From a virus, in the IMG/VR virus record IMGVR_UViG_3300006894_000003, positions 1 to 34,745 of that record: a stretch of 34,745 nt of DNA; one strand, given 5' to 3'. Below, piece after piece: positions 27,951 to 34,745 of the stretch. The position numbers and the translations under genes are program-made. Numbering within the stretch: the first letter of the stretch is position 1; the number at the start of each line of letters is the position of its first letter. A model generated the notes under the pieces. That model searched no databases. It saw only the letters and a program-made list of their open reading frames with translations, and had not been told where the DNA came from.

Positions 27951-28439
27951 ATGGGCGAGCAGACCTGGACACGGCGTGACGGAGAGACATCCGTCGCCTA
28001 CGAAGCGTTCAAGGAGTACCTCCACCAGGGCAGCGCGCGCACTCTGGCTTCTGTCGGGGAGGCGTTGGGAAAATCCGAAGCGCTCATGGAACGCTGGTCA
28101 GCCGTCCACGACTGGGTAGCCCGCTCGCGTGACTACGACAGCTACATCGTCACCGCCGACACGGACGGCATGGTCCACGCCCTGGCCGAAACCAGGGACA
28201 AGAACCTCGCCCTCATGGACAAGCTCCGGGGCCTGCTGGACTCCCGGCTCGACGACTTCATCGAGAACCGGCAAGACCCCACCATCCGGTGGACACAGGC
28301 CTGCGTCGCCATGACGAAGATCGAGGCCAACTCCCTCGCCATGGCCGACACCAAGAAGTCCACCGAGAAGATCGTCCAGATTGAAGCGATGATCGAACGC
28401 GCACTGGAGCTCCAGAACCGGGTCCCGGAGGAGGCATGA
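27951..28439 (+). CDS. Terminase small subunit-like protein
   Basis: A 162-residue protein, ATG 27951, with weak upstream signal (GGGGCGAACGGG). The N-terminal half has a helical HTH-like stretch (AYEAFKEYLHQGSARTLASV, GEALGKSEALMERWSAVHDW) in which residues ~28-50 resemble the terS DNA-binding helix-turn-helix ('R-S-x-x-x-V-A-x-x-x-G-x-S-x-x-x-x-x-x-W-S'). The rest is helical with DKLRGLLDSRLDDFIEN, for oligomerisation. It ends four bases inside the large subunit gene, whose identity is clear. It would recognise the packaging site. Confidence 0.7.
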   Translation: MGEQTWTRRDGETSVAYEAFKEYLHQGSARTLASVGEALGKSEALMERWSAVHDWVARSRDYDSYIVTADTDGMVHALAETRDKNLALMDKLRGLLDSRLDDFIENRQDPTIRWTQACVAMTKIEANSLAMADTKKSTEKIVQIEAMIERALELQNRVPEEA

Positions 28440-29878
28440 GCCTGACCCGGGCCGAGCTGGAGCGCATGAGCCCCGCCGACCTCAACCGGCTCGGCGACCT
28501 CCTCGAACAAGTCATCACCGACGCGGAGTCCGGCAAGGTCCCCTGGCGCTGCGGCCGCCAGGGCTGCGACGGCAGGCCCCACAAAGGCGCCCCCGGCCGC
28601 CACGCCCGCGCATCCCAGCTCGCCCCCGAATGGGAATGGGACGTCTGGCTCGCCCTCGCAGGCCGTGGCTTCGGCAAGACCCGGCTCGGCTCCGAATGGG
28701 CCATCGAGAAGGCACGCACCCAGGAACGCGGAGCGCTGATCGGCCCCACCGCCGCCGACACCCGCGACATCCTCGTTCAGGGCGAGAGCGGCATCCTGGC
28801 CTGCGCCCCCGCCACCTTCCGCCCGGTCTACAACCCCTCCAAACGGCAGCTCACCTACCCCAACGGCGCCATCCAGACCCTGTACAGCGCCGACGAGCCC
28901 AACCGCCTGCGCGGGCCCCAGCACCACTACGGCTGGTTCGACGAGATGGCGGCCTGGCGCTACATCCAGGAAGCCTGGGACATGGCGCAGCTCGGCATGC
29001 GCCTGGGCGACCACCCGCAAATCTGCGTCACCACCACCCCCCGGCCGCTCCCCCTCATCAAGCGGCTCGTTAAGGACGAACGCACCGCCCTGACCAAGGG
29101 CACCACCTACGACAACCTCCACAACCTGGCAGCCACCTTCCAGCGCGCCGTCATCGCCAAGTACGAGGGCACCACCCTCGGACGCCAGGAGCTGAACGCC
29201 GAGGTCCTCTCGGACCTGCCGGGCGCGCTCGTGGCCATGCGCCACATCGACAACAACCGCGTGACCACCACCCCCACCGACCTCATCGACATCGTGGTGG
29301 GCATGGACCCGGCGGGCACCGGCGTAGGCGATGAGACCGGACTCGTGGTCGTGGGCCGGGGACCCGACGGGCGCAGCTACGTCCTGCACGACGGCTCGGA
29401 GAAGCTGTCCCCCAACGACGCCGCGAACCGGGCCTGGGGCCTGGTCGAATCCTGGTCCGCCAGCCTCCTCGTGGTCGAGGACAACGGCGGCAAGGACTGG
29501 ATCGAATCCGTCCTCAAGGCCGTGCACAAGGAGCGCGGCGGGGACAGGCACTCGGCGCCGCTGCGCCGCGTCAACGCCTCCCAGGGCAAGCGCCTGCGCG
29601 CCCAGCCCGTGGCCATGCGCTACGAGCAAGGACGCGTCTGCCACGTCGGATCCTTCCCCGACCTCGAAGACCAGCTGACCACCTGGATCCCCGAGGAGGA
29701 CCCCACCGACTCCCCGGACCGCCTGGACGCCATGGTTCACGGCATCACCCACTTCATGAAGAAGTACGACCGTAGCGAGACCAACCTGATCTCCCCGCAC
29801 GCGCTCAAGGGCCTCGCCCAGGGCGAACACCCGGCCATCGCCGCCCGGCGCCGCGCCCAGGCCCAGAAAGCCTCATGA
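28436..29878 (+). CDS. Terminase large subunit
   Basis: A 480-residue protein; ATG 28436 overlaps the previous stop. The N-terminal ATPase has AGRGFGKTRLGSEW (Walker A 76-82), RGPQHHYGWFDEMAAW (Walker B, D169 and catalytic E170) and CVTTTPRPLPLIKRL (motif III-like). The C-terminal RNase H-type nuclease starts at IVVGMDPAGTGVGDETGLVV (D291) and continues LVVEDNGGKDWIESVLK, with a final acidic part (SPDRLDAMVHGITHF). It pumps and cuts DNA at head filling. The class fits HK97-like actinophages. Confidence 0.9.
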   Translation: MSLTRAELERMSPADLNRLGDLLEQVITDAESGKVPWRCGRQGCDGRPHKGAPGRHARASQLAPEWEWDVWLALAGRGFGKTRLGSEWAIEKARTQERGALIGPTAADTRDILVQGESGILACAPATFRPVYNPSKRQLTYPNGAIQTLYSADEPNRLRGPQHHYGWFDEMAAWRYIQEAWDMAQLGMRLGDHPQICVTTTPRPLPLIKRLVKDERTALTKGTTYDNLHNLAATFQRAVIAKYEGTTLGRQELNAEVLSDLPGALVAMRHIDNNRVTTTPTDLIDIVVGMDPAGTGVGDETGLVVVGRGPDGRSYVLHDGSEKLSPNDAANRAWGLVESWSASLLVVEDNGGKDWIESVLKAVHKERGGDRHSAPLRRVNASQGKRLRAQPVAMRYEQGRVCHVGSFPDLEDQLTTWIPEEDPTDSPDRLDAMVHGITHFMKKYDRSETNLISPHALKGLAQGEHPAIAARRRAQAQKAS

Positions 29879-29889
29879 TGGGGACACAC

Positions 29890-30180
29890 ATGGACACGAT
29901 CACGATCGTCATCGCCGCACTCGTCACCGCCCGCGTCACCCGCCTCATCACCACCGACCGGCTCACCCAGGCCCCGCGCACCTGGATCCTCTCGCGCCTG
30001 GACTCCGACGGTCTCGCCGCCTACCTGGTCGTGTGCGACTGGTGCGCGTCCTTCTACGTCGGCATCGCCGTGGCGGGCGCGGGCGCCTGGGCCGACCTGT
30101 GGTCGTGGCCGTGGATCGTCCCCCTGGGGCTGGCGTTCAGCTACGTGGCCGGGATGCTGGCCCGAGGAGAGGCAGAGTAG
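29890..30180 (+). CDS. DUF1360-like small membrane protein (96 aa)
   Basis: ATG 29890 is chosen because GGGGACACAC gives a ribosome site; ATG 29875 overlapping the terminase stop is possible. The sequence ALVTARVTRLITTDRLTQAP then LDSDGLAAYLVVCDWCASFY and VGIAVAGAGAWADLW follows DUF1360 ('R-L-x-T-x-D-x-x-x-x-x-x-R...C-x-W-C-x-x-F-W/Y-x-G'). About two TM segments follow the C-x2-C pair. Such genes often stand between terminase and portal in actinophages, role unknown. Confidence 0.65.
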   Translation: MDTITIVIAALVTARVTRLITTDRLTQAPRTWILSRLDSDGLAAYLVVCDWCASFYVGIAVAGAGAWADLWSWPWIVPLGLAFSYVAGMLARGEAE

Positions 30181-32022
30181 ATGGGGATCCGGGAAGCATT
30201 CCGTATCGGCACCGGCGGCAAGGAGCCGCCCGCCAAGGCCATCGTGGCGGCCGCCATGCCCATGAGCGGGCCCGGCGTGCAGCTGGTCAACCGCTCCCGG
30301 CAGCAGACCAGCCAGGAGCAGTGGCAGCGCGAGGCCTGGTACTACTTCGACGCGATCGGGGAGCTGCGGGGCCCCCTGGTGTGGATCGCCAACGCCATCT
30401 CGCAGGCGGACTTGCACGCCACCGACCTGGACCCCGACACCGGCAAGCCGACCGGACCGTCTGAGGACGAGCGGGCGCAGGCCGTCGCCGCGCAGGCCCT
30501 GGGCGGCGTCAGCCAGCGCAGCGGACTCCTGCGCCTGGTGGCGCTGTGCTGGCAGGTGTGCGGCGAGGCCTGGATCATCATCCGTCCGCAGCCGAACAAG
30601 CGGGGGCGTCCGCAGCCCGACGCGTGGCTGGTGCTGTCCGGCAACAAGGTGCGCCCCCACGGGGACCGCTGGGAGTACACCGACCCGTACACCGGGGCGA
30701 TGGTGCAGCTCGGACCCAACGACCGCTTGATCCGTGTCTGGTGTCCGCACCCCGACGACCAGGCCAAGGCGGACAGCGCGGTGCGACCGGGGCTGCCCAT
30801 CTGCCGGGAGATCGTGAAGAGCTCCCAGAACATCGCCGCCAGGCTCGACTCCCGCATCGCCACCAACGGCGTGGCGGTCATCGCTGACGAGCTGAACTTG
30901 TCGGGCGAGAGCTTCATGGCGCAGTTCATGACGGCGGCCGAGCTGGGGCTCCAGAACCCGGGGCAGGCGTCGGCTCAGGTCCCGATCGCCTTCAACGCCC
31001 CGGCGGAGCACATCGCGGCCGGTGGCGCGTTCGCACACTTCGACCTGTCCACTCAGTTCGACGCGGCCGTGGTCGACCTGCGCGAGGCGGGGCTGAGGCG
31101 TCTGGCCGCGACGCTGGACATGCCCAAGGACGTGGCCGAGGGCACGCAGGGCGAGTCCAACCACTGGTCGGCGTGGCAGGTGGAGGAGTCCACCTACAAG
31201 ATCTTCATCGAGCCGCTACTCAAGGCCGTGGGCGACGCGCTCACCGAGCACTGGATGCGCCCGGCCCTGATCGCCATGGGCCTGACCCCCGATGAAGCCG
31301 AGAGCCAGGAGATCGGCTGGGACACGACCGCGATCGTCGCCCGGCCCGACGACACCGAAGTCCTGGAGTCCCTGTACGACAAGGTGCTCATCTCGGACGA
31401 GTACATGCTCACCGAGCACGGTGTGTCGCTGGACGCCATGCCCTCGGAGGAGGAGCGCACCCGCCGCGTCCTGGAGAAGATCGTCACCGGTGCGCCCACG
31501 CTGCTGGCCGACCCGAACGTAGCCGAGGCCCTGGGCCTGGGCATCGAGATCTCCCCGGTCGCCGCAGGCGTGGAAGCCGAAGTGGGTGCGGGCGGGGAGC
31601 TGGAGCTCCCGGAGCCTGAGCCCGTACCCGACAACGTGCGGGCGCTGCCGGGTACGCAGGGCCAGGAGCCCGAGGCCGAGCCTGTGCCGGAGGGGCTGGT
31701 CGCCGCAGCCGAGCTGATCGTCTACGACGCCCTCTCGCGCGCGGGCGGGCGCCTGCTGACGAACCAGAACCGGGGTCAGTTCAAGTCCACGCCCCGGCAT
31801 GAACTGCACACGGTGATCCCGTACGGGGAGGCTGCGCACGAGATCCTGGAAGGCTCGTTCCAGTTCACCGACCCGGTGGCCGAGGCTTTCGGGTACTGGC
31901 CGCGCACCCTGCGCGAGGAGCTGCGGGACTACTGCGTGCGGTTGCTGATGAACGAGAGGCCGCACGACCGTGAGGAGCTGCGTGCCGTACTGGCCGCGCT
32001 CCCCAAGGAGCACAAGCGGTGA
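30181..32022 (+). CDS. Portal protein
   Basis: A 613-residue protein, ATG 30181 immediately after the previous TAG, with CGAGGAGAGGCAG upstream. The N-terminus has the usual portal features: QWQREAWYYFDAIGELRGPL, 'W-I-A-N-A-I' and many beta segments, and a helix-rich clip/stem part (about residues 300-420: LREAGLRRLAATLDMPKDVA, ESNHWSAWQVEESTYKIFIE). The C-terminal ~200 residues are Pro/Glu-rich and then fold again, longer than a minimal portal (~450). It forms the dodecameric DNA gate of the head. The next gene overlaps by four bases. Confidence 0.8.
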   Translation: MGIREAFRIGTGGKEPPAKAIVAAAMPMSGPGVQLVNRSRQQTSQEQWQREAWYYFDAIGELRGPLVWIANAISQADLHATDLDPDTGKPTGPSEDERAQAVAAQALGGVSQRSGLLRLVALCWQVCGEAWIIIRPQPNKRGRPQPDAWLVLSGNKVRPHGDRWEYTDPYTGAMVQLGPNDRLIRVWCPHPDDQAKADSAVRPGLPICREIVKSSQNIAARLDSRIATNGVAVIADELNLSGESFMAQFMTAAELGLQNPGQASAQVPIAFNAPAEHIAAGGAFAHFDLSTQFDAAVVDLREAGLRRLAATLDMPKDVAEGTQGESNHWSAWQVEESTYKIFIEPLLKAVGDALTEHWMRPALIAMGLTPDEAESQEIGWDTTAIVARPDDTEVLESLYDKVLISDEYMLTEHGVSLDAMPSEEERTRRVLEKIVTGAPTLLADPNVAEALGLGIEISPVAAGVEAEVGAGGELELPEPEPVPDNVRALPGTQGQEPEAEPVPEGLVAAAELIVYDALSRAGGRLLTNQNRGQFKSTPRHELHTVIPYGEAAHEILEGSFQFTDPVAEAFGYWPRTLREELRDYCVRLLMNERPHDREELRAVLAALPKEHKR

Positions 32023-32834
32023 CCACGCCCCCGCTGGGCGAGGACCCGAACCTGCCGCAGCGCCTGCGCGCCCAGGCGTTCATCCGGGAGGGGGAGTCGC
32101 GCATCGCCCGGACCTGGTTCCGGGGGCTGACCCGCTTCCTGGACCGGGTGCGCCCGGACGTGCTGGCCGAGGGGCGCATCGATCCCGGCCGTGTGAGCGA
32201 CCACACGGGGTTCTGGACCCGGGTGGTGGACCAGGAGGTGGTGCCGGAGGTGGCAGGCGTTCTGGCGGACGCCTGGCGCCGCGTGACCGAGCGCGGGGAT
32301 CCGCCCACCGACCCGTGGGTGTCCGGCTACCTGAACGAGGTAGGCAACCGCATGTCGAACACGCCCGATGAGGTCTACGGGCTGATCGTCATGGCGGTCG
32401 AGGAGGGCATCCAGGAGGGGCTGGCGCTGGAGCGGGTACGGGACGAGATCCAGCTCATCCTGACGGCCACGGGCACGCCGTACTGGCGCAACAGGGCCAT
32501 GACGGTGGCGCGCACGGAGACGATCGGGGCCGTGAACGCCGGGATCTTCCGCAGTGCGCAGCTGGAGGCGCAGGCGCGCGGCGACGTGGCGCCGTTCAAG
32601 CAGTGGATCGCCACCGAGGACGCGCGTACGCGGCCCACGCACCGGGCGGCCGACCAGCAGCGGACGCTGCTCTCCTCCCCGTTCCGCGTGGGGGGTGCGG
32701 ACCTGATGTTCCCAGGGGATCCGCGCGGCCCTGCGTCCGAGGTCATCAACTGCCGATGTTCCGTAATCCCTGTCATACTTGGTGAAGAGATCGATTGGAC
32801 CGATCGTCAGCAGCCAAGAGGAGCAAGCTCGTGA
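32019..32834 (+). CDS. MuF-like head morphogenesis protein
   Basis: A 271-residue protein, GTG 32019 overlapping the portal stop. The C-terminal half has the phage Mu F/SPP1 gp7 signature: ARTETIGAVNAGIFRSAQLE, WIATEDARTRPTHRAADQQR, FRVGGADLMFPGDPRGPASE, INCRCSVIPVI, that is 'A-R-T-E...W-x-x-x-x-D-x-R-T-R-x-x-H...G-G...P-G-D-P...N-C-R-C'. It is a minor head protein inside the portal vestibule or an ejection protein. The N-terminus is helical. The HNH gene overlaps its last four bases. Confidence 0.85.
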   Translation: MTTPPLGEDPNLPQRLRAQAFIREGESRIARTWFRGLTRFLDRVRPDVLAEGRIDPGRVSDHTGFWTRVVDQEVVPEVAGVLADAWRRVTERGDPPTDPWVSGYLNEVGNRMSNTPDEVYGLIVMAVEEGIQEGLALERVRDEIQLILTATGTPYWRNRAMTVARTETIGAVNAGIFRSAQLEAQARGDVAPFKQWIATEDARTRPTHRAADQQRTLLSSPFRVGGADLMFPGDPRGPASEVINCRCSVIPVILGEEIDWTDRQQPRGASS

Positions 32835-33310
32835 CGCGCATCATCCCCAGGGACAAGACGTACTTCCAGGCACGCGTGAACGTCACTGAGGCGGGCTGCT
32901 GGGAGTGGAGGCTGTTCAAGCGGAAAGCGCAGCGAGGCGGTTACTACGGTCAGTGCAGCGATCCCGAGCTGGGCCGGGCCGCCGGAGCGCACCGAGTGGC
33001 GTACAAGAATCTCGTAGGGCCTATCCCCGAGGGCCACGAGGTGGACCACCTGTGCAGTAACACGCTGTGTGTCAACCCGGAGCACCTGGAGGCGGTGACT
33101 CCGGCCGAGAACAAACGGCGCACCCACGAGCGTGGCAACACGGTGAACCAGCACACTGTGAAGGAGACGTGCCCGACGCACGGAACGCCGTACGACATGG
33201 AAAGCAGGCGGGGCGACGGGCGTACATTCCGTTCCTGCCGGGCCTGCTACCGGGACTACCAGCGTGAGTACCAGCGTGGCGTACGCGCCCGACGAAAGGC
33301 GGCAGAGTGA
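32831..33310 (+). CDS. HNH endonuclease
   Basis: A 159-residue protein; GTG 32831 with AGAGGAGCAAGCTC upstream overlaps the previous TGA. An upstream TTG (32795) is not used. It contains GCWEWRLFKR, YGQ, AHRVAYKNLVGPIPEGHEVD, HLCSNTLCVNPEHLEAVTPA, the typical 'A-H-R-x-x-Y...H-x-x-D-H-x-C-x-N-x-x-C-x-N-P-x-H-L' homing-type HNH, and a C-terminal Cys4-like part (CPTHG, CRACYRD). In head-gene clusters such enzymes can be homing elements or help cut genomes at packaging. The tight overlap argues against a recent invader. Confidence 0.85.
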   Translation: MTRIIPRDKTYFQARVNVTEAGCWEWRLFKRKAQRGGYYGQCSDPELGRAAGAHRVAYKNLVGPIPEGHEVDHLCSNTLCVNPEHLEAVTPAENKRRTHERGNTVNQHTVKETCPTHGTPYDMESRRGDGRTFRSCRACYRDYQREYQRGVRARRKAAE

Positions 33311-33459
33311 TGGACCTTGTGACGTGGCACCTGATCCACGCGTGGCCTGAGATCCCGACGGATCCCGAGGAGGTGCTGACCATGGTCAGCCAGAACGAGC
33401 TCAACCTCGACCAGGACCTGTTGCTGTACCTGTGGGCACGCTCCGAGATGGGGGCGTGA
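33310..33459 (+). CDS. Small hypothetical protein (49 aa)
   Basis: ATG 33310 shares a base with the previous TGA (TGATG) and its TGA overlaps the next ATG the same way. It reads MDLVTWHLIHAWPEIPTDPE, EVLTMVSQNELNLDQDLLLY, LWARSEMGA: a single helical, acidic peptide. No family is recognised. Coupling between HNH and protease genes is the main support. Confidence 0.55.
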   Translation: MDLVTWHLIHAWPEIPTDPEEVLTMVSQNELNLDQDLLLYLWARSEMGA

Positions 33460-34718
33460 TGGCCAGGACATGGAGCGCGGTCCTCGCGCGCCTGGGCGTA
33501 CCCACGGGCGACGGCAGGATCATCGCACCGGGCGGGGGCAGCAGCAGGGACCTTCCGCTGCCGCTCCAGTGGCAGGAGCTGTCCGACGACGGCCACGGGG
33601 GTTCGCGTGTGGTGGCGCGCATGGAGTCCCTGTCCATCGGGGACGGCATGGTGACGGCCACGGGGACGATGCTGGACTCGGCTCCGTACGCGGTCATCGA
33701 GCAGCTGGAGGCGGGGCTCCTGGGCCCCTCGGTGGACCTGGACGACATCGAGTACACGGTGGACGACCAGGAGCGCCTGGTGATCACGAAGTGGCGCATC
33801 GCCGGGGCCACGCTCGTGGCCATTCCGGCGTTCGCCGACGTGTCGCTGACGCTGGACCCGCAGCCCGCCGAGCCGGTGGGCGACCCCGAGGGGGACGGCG
33901 GGATGTCGGAGATGTACATCCAGGATGGTGTTTTGTACGCCTCCGCCGCTCCCGCGCTCCCGCCCACGGGCTGGTTCCGCCAGCCCGACCTGGACCGCCT
34001 GACCCCGTTGACGGTGAGCGACTCGGGCCGGGTGTTCGGGCACATCGCCGGGTGGGAGACCTGTCACGTGGGTCTGCCGGGGTGCGTCACGGCGCCGTCC
34101 TCGCCGTCCGGCTACAGCTACTTCCACGTGGCGGAGCAGCCGACGGCCGAGGGCTACACGCTGCCGGTGGGGACGCTCGTGGCGGGGCCGCGCCATGCAG
34201 ACCCCCAGGCGGCCTTCCAGGCGGCCGCGCAGCACTACGACGACCCTTCGGCCGCTGTGGCCCGCGTCGTGGCCGGAGAGGACGAGTACGGCATCTGGGT
34301 GGCGGGCTGGATGCTGCCCGGGGCGACGCCGGAGGCGGTGAACATCTTCCGCACGTCGCCGGTGAGCGGGGACTGGCGCCGGATCGGCGGGGCGCTGGAG
34401 ATGATCGCGGTGTGCAGCGTGAACGCTCCGGGGTTCCCGGTCCCGCGCGCGCGGGTGGCGTTCTCACTGAACCAGCAGCGGACGCTGATCGCGTCCTCGG
34501 GGATCGTGCCGGTGGCCGCTCACGTGCACGACGTGGGCAACCCCGACGAAGACGGCGGGGTCCTGGACGACTGGGACAACTGCCGTGACCCGGGGTGCCC
34601 GGGACCGGAGCCCGGGGTGATGAGCGGGGGGCCGGTGGAGCTGCGCATCCCGACTGAGGACGACGCGAAGACCGCCCGGGCCCGGTGGGCGTGGGCGCTG
34701 GCCGAAGGGACGAAGTGA
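33459..34718 (+). CDS. Capsid maturation protease
   Basis: A 419-residue protein, ATG 33459 overlapping the previous stop. The N-terminal domain (about 1-140) fits the prohead protease type: ARMESLSIGDGMVTATGTML, EAGLLGPSVDLDDIEYTVDD and RIAGATLVAIPAFADVSLTL ('G-L-x-x-x-S-V-D-L...A-T-L-V-A-x-P-A-F-A-D-V-x-L'). The rest is a long second domain with GYTLPVGTLVAGPRHADPQA, YGIWVAGWMLPGATPEAVNI and Cys/His pairs; actinophage versions are known to be longer than the HK97 one. It cleaves scaffold and coat during head maturation. No coat protein is in the window because the sequence ends here. Confidence 0.8.
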   Translation: MARTWSAVLARLGVPTGDGRIIAPGGGSSRDLPLPLQWQELSDDGHGGSRVVARMESLSIGDGMVTATGTMLDSAPYAVIEQLEAGLLGPSVDLDDIEYTVDDQERLVITKWRIAGATLVAIPAFADVSLTLDPQPAEPVGDPEGDGGMSEMYIQDGVLYASAAPALPPTGWFRQPDLDRLTPLTVSDSGRVFGHIAGWETCHVGLPGCVTAPSSPSGYSYFHVAEQPTAEGYTLPVGTLVAGPRHADPQAAFQAAAQHYDDPSAAVARVVAGEDEYGIWVAGWMLPGATPEAVNIFRTSPVSGDWRRIGGALEMIAVCSVNAPGFPVPRARVAFSLNQQRTLIASSGIVPVAAHVHDVGNPDEDGGVLDDWDNCRDPGCPGPEPGVMSGGPVELRIPTEDDAKTARARWAWALAEGTK

Positions 34719-34719
34719 C

Positions 34720-34745
34720 ATGGCGTGTGGGAGCTGCGGGCAGCG
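34720..34745 (+). CDS. Start of Cys-rich head-gene-adjacent protein (partial)
   Basis: ATG 34720 lies one base after the protease TGA and reads MACGSCGQ before the window ends. Short proteins starting M-A-C-x-x-C-G follow the protease gene in many Streptomyces phages. Nothing more can be said. Confidence 0.45.

Noticed and set aside
32795-32830. TTG start giving a 171-residue HNH protein
   Set aside because: GTG 32831 has a strong ribosome site at the right distance and overlaps the previous stop like its neighbours.

Overview
The window looks like part of a tailed (siphovirus-type) phage or prophage of a high-GC actinobacterium, most plausibly Streptomyces or a relative. The reasons are the high GC content, frequent GTG starts with 4-base stop/start overlaps, HK97-type head genes (terminase, portal, MuF-like protein, prohead protease), a tape measure protein, and many tiny Cys-rich or membrane proteins typical of actinophages. 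No integrase, CRISPR array or IS element was seen.

Layout. 2-5808 (+): end of the tape measure gene, minor tail and hub-like proteins, three related tail-fibre-like proteins with C1q-like heads, and a small holin-like protein. 5809-6456: a regulatory or origin-like region with iteron-like repeats, two DnaA-box sequences in inverted 42-bp elements, and a small leftward gene. 6457-15294 (-): the replication block, with an SSB-like protein, a PD-(D/E)XK nuclease, two small proteins, a Cys-rich regulator-like protein, a 1421-residue fusion of TOPRIM-like, SF3 helicase and family A polymerase parts, and an HTH protein. It also holds a 467-base noncoding stretch (7006-7472) with its own promoter, serial hairpins and a tRNA-like T-arm, and a 94-bp inverted-repeat region (14933-15026) upstream of the polymerase.

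15397-25508 (+): the early/accessory block. It holds a paralogue of the Cys-rich protein fused to a LuxR-type HTH, zinc-ribbon small proteins, an SF2 helicase, a ParB-like protein, an Hjc-like resolvase and a long run of tiny translationally coupled membrane or unknown proteins. Five near-identical SigA-like promoters (consensus TTGACA-N17/18-TTTAAT inside a conserved 20-mer) drive the units of the early blocks in both directions, so those genes probably form one regulon. 25635-34745 (+): a small beta-domain protein, an amidase endolysin, an XhlA-like membrane protein, a collagen-like membrane-anchored protein, terminase small and large subunits, portal, MuF-like protein, HNH endonuclease, capsid protease and the first codons of a Cys-rich protein.

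The most unusual signal is 21790-22986. By hand count it carries roughly 55-60 copies of the words GAGTGC/GGGTGC and their complements GCACTC/GCACCC, in all reading phases and across three genes, where about three would be expected. Other strong leads are the promoter family with co-varying arms around the -10, the inverted DnaA-box elements, a 42-nt acceptor/T-arm minihelix that looks like a tRNA without D and anticodon arms, and the replication fusion protein. Functional names come from motif reading alone; no database search was possible.
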